NCBI RefSeq assembly: GCF_032854445.1
Contig: NC_088302.1
Location: 38,756,191 to 38,816,190 of the forward strand
DNA: 60,000 bases
Direction of reading: 5' to 3'
Source of the DNA: Liolophura sinensis
Taxonomy: Eukaryota > Mollusca > Polyplacophora > Chitonida > Chitonidae
Every line of letters starts with the position of its first letter. The first letter of the stretch is position 1. The notes under the pieces are model-generated. The model was not told where the DNA came from, ran no database searches, and saw nothing but the letters and a program-made list of their open reading frames with translations. The position numbers and the translations under genes were made by a program. Positions 57,315-60,000 of the stretch are shown one piece after another.

Positions 57315-60000
57315 GTATGCCTACACAGCTTTGGTTTACACTTAAGTTCCACACTTTTTCACTATAAAAAAAAGAAAATATAGAAATTTAGTTACAGCAA
57401 TGAAAAAAACTTATTGTGGCTTTATTCCTTATTGTGTTTATTTTATAATAGACACACAAAATTGGAACAAGCACAGTATGAAAAAATGTTCTGTACATTA
57501 ATTTCCTATATTTCCTTATTGGGAAAACGCCTCCAAGTTCTATTTGTGTTTGAGAATTAGATGTTTTGTTTTTGACTTTTTGAGAAAGGTGCTACGCATG
57601 AGGCTTGAAAAGGTGTGGAACATGACTACATATGTTTTGTGTATTAAAATCTACTGTTTTACTGTTCTTCATTTTTCTAATTTCCTAGCATAATTCATTA
57701 ATGATCTTTGACAAATTTGCTAACAGCATCATGTTTAGGTGAAAGTATTTAGTTTTACATCTGATGAGTAAAGGATTTGTTTTCCTGATTCACTTAAAGT
57801 GCTACTCCAGTTCCTAAAGAAACTATGTGGAAATATTAAAACGGTATGAAAGAACTTTTACAGAACAGAACACCATGATTCAAAAGGATTATGATGAATG
57901 TCATTGTTTAACTCTTATAGCTGAAAGGTCTGCAAAAACACTCAACTTCTCAGTTTTCAAAACTTTAGAATTTTTTACATATTTTTCTGTGATAACTGTG
58001 TCCTATATCATTTTAACTGTGCAGACTTTATGTTCACTTTAAGTTAGGCTATTGTGCTGAAATGATAACAAGAGTGTTTGAAAGTACAGCGTCATTTGTA
58101 TTTACATGTAAATGACGGGTGACACAGTGTGTATTAGCATGACTTCATACCAAAAGTGGAAATAAGGAAAACTTTTGTCTCTAAATTATCTTAAATCTAG
58201 GATCTTCCAAATCCTATCTTGAAAGACTATCTTGATCTTTATCATTTAAACTTGCTAAAATAGACTTTAAACTGGAATAGCTCTTTAAAGAGGAGGGAAA
58301 ACTGGGACAAAACTTTCCTATTAGAAAAAGATTAAAGATGGAAAAGTTTCTATCTGCTGTTGCTGTTACCAAATTACTTTAGCTGTGGTATGTTTGTAAG
58401 TTTTATTTTACTCTAATTTTTAATGGATTTGGTTATGATTTGATTAAATATGTTTGGGACTGGTACATACATGTATTTTATTGTAGTGTAATTAGTGGGC
58501 TTTGGTGATAATATTTTGGGTACATGTATTTTTTTATTTCAGTGACACTTTAATTCATTAATGGCCTTGGTTGTTATTTTATTGGATGTGTTTATAACTT
58601 GTGCTAATTTTTATGTGCAATTTATCGATATTAGTGAAAATGTTCACATTACACACAACTCTGGTTTTTAATTCACATACTTCAGAGTATCACAAATGCA
58701 ATATCTGATATTATTTTCCTCTATTTTTATTGAGTTTGCCTCATTTTGGTGTATATTTTGGTAGCACACATACATCATGTACAATTAAGGTCTCATTGCA
58801 CCCTTGCCACGACATGGCTGAAATATTGCACATGTGCCATTAAGACATAATCATTCATTCACTCATTCATTTTCATTTCACACCTCTGTCTTAACAGAAA
58901 CTAGTTGTTCTTGGTACTTTGGATAACATTTCATTCTGTTTTTTTCATGGCACTTCGTGCAAGAAAACAACACATTATTATGTTGGGTAATTTGCTTTAA
59001 AGGTGGCTGGATTTGTTGTCTATTTCATTGCGTCCAAATTGGACATTCGTTTTAATGTACTCCTTGGTAAAATGGCTGGTTATCAGTGTTTTCTCCATGT
59101 CGTACCTGTGTATGGTTTTTGTGTTGAGGTGACTTTGGTTGTAGTGGTACCGTAACTCTGGAGGTGACTGTTGAGAATGTTGTCCCACTGTTGTATGCAT
59201 ACACCTGTATCTGAAAATACGGAGAGTCTGCCCCCCCCACCCCCACCCCCTTGGGACAGAGGAACCCAATAGCCATACCGTCTTGAAGAACGTAATTGTT
59301 AAACAGTGTTCTTCATCACAGTCATTATGGAACCGTATATGTTGCCCTCAGTATTGCTGACAACTATTACCCAATTCACTTTTTCTCTTTTAAGTAACCA
59401 TTCTCTAAAGTCTTTGGTCTTGGTACATTTGAGAGGAACAGTTCAGTGTGTCTGTGTACATATGGTACATGTATTCAAAGATATGCATACTTTACAGCGT
59501 CATATTAACACTACCTTCCACTTTAGGGCTAATTTTCAAAGTACTTCACCTGTAAAATGATTACCTTACTTACATTACTACATCAGGTACTTGCACATTT
59601 TGATTATTATGTGCTGCATTGTCTGATCTGATGTTTTAAATACCGGTTCACATGGTAGTTGTTATCAAAGATGTTTTTCATATTTTCCAATTTACCCTGT
59701 ATGAGACTTTATATTGTATGGATAGTTTTTCATATGGCACTACAGGGACAGGTGTTCCATGTGGAGTCCTTGGTGTGCTTGTCATTTTGATATATCGCCT
59801 CGGGTGATTCCCGAGATTCACAGCTGTATTGGTTGTTTCTGACTAATGTGTTTTGTCCTTCCATCATGTGGAACTCATGGGCTGGTGATTTACGTATTAC
59901 ATGTAGATATCACAAGTGAGGTTCTCACAGATTGTTGTATTCATGTTTTCTGACTCCGCACAATATCTACCCGAATATCTACCTGTGTTCTGCTCAGGAG
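57315..60000 (+). other. POSH: POSH intron 8 (open at the window edge)
   Basis: No SH3-3 exon was recognised up to 60000. The stretch is AT-rich. It has a C-rich tract at 59231-59251 and a possible tail fragment of a family 2-like SINE at 58795-58872 (tggctgaaatattgc... then ATTCATTC repeats). Confidence 0.7.

Noticed and set aside
58795-58872. Further SINE family 2 copy
   Set aside because: Only the 'tggctgaaatattgc' word and ATTC repeats are similar; too short and diverged to list as a separate feature with confidence.

Overview
The window is intron-rich, AT-rich animal nuclear DNA. It carries two genes placed head to head, both with GT-AG introns, in a background of short interspersed repeats. 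No operons, CRISPR arrays, rRNA or genuine tRNA genes were seen. The repeats point to a lophotrochozoan, most likely a mollusc. One abundant family is a tRNA-derived SINE with an AAATAAAT tail. A second is a tRNA-derived SINE ending in a 'ttaagtacgac...ttaaacc' block and ATTC repeats. The species cannot be named from sequence alone.

Minus strand, about 41.7 kb down to 4.5 kb: a complete FHIP1 gene (FHF complex subunit HOOK-interacting protein, former FAM160A). It has eleven coding exons between 27757 and 4508, and probably a noncoding first exon near 41.7 kb. The exons join in phase to about 1088 residues, close to the vertebrate FHIP1A/FHIP1B lengths. The first coding exon has one apparent single-base frameshift in a run of five G (27571-27575). 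Introns hold SINEs, MITE-like elements and tandem arrays.

Plus strand, 42.7 kb to beyond the right edge: the 5' part of a POSH gene (SH3RF1/SH3RF3 family). The part in the window encodes a RING finger, a possible proline-rich exon containing a run of 23 C, two SH3 domains and the start of the basic/serine-rich Rac-binding region. The later SH3 domains lie outside the window.

The two start codons are about 15 kb apart, but the probable FHIP1 5' exon would sit within about 1 kb of the POSH start codon. The segment from 40.4 to 42.7 kb is therefore a candidate shared regulatory region; it has good YY1-, CLEAR/E-box- and ETS-like words. FHIP proteins link early endosomes to Hook and dynein. POSH is a Rac/JNK scaffold and E3 ligase that also acts in membrane trafficking. 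A functional link between the neighbours is possible but is inference.

Other regions: 1-4.5 kb is the FHIP1 3' flank, with an inverted SINE pair. 18.2-25.8 kb is a large intron with a 60-68 bp tandem array. 27.9-41.7 kb is the presumed first intron, with SINEs and two MITEs of one family. 43.1-52.7 kb is POSH intron 1, with further MITE copies and, just downstream of the last MITE fragments, a 47-bp tandem array. 57.3-60 kb is intronic. I found no convincing new defence or catalytic system. The most unusual items are the frameshift, a tandem array apparently copied from an FHIP1 exon boundary, and the poly-C coding exon of POSH.
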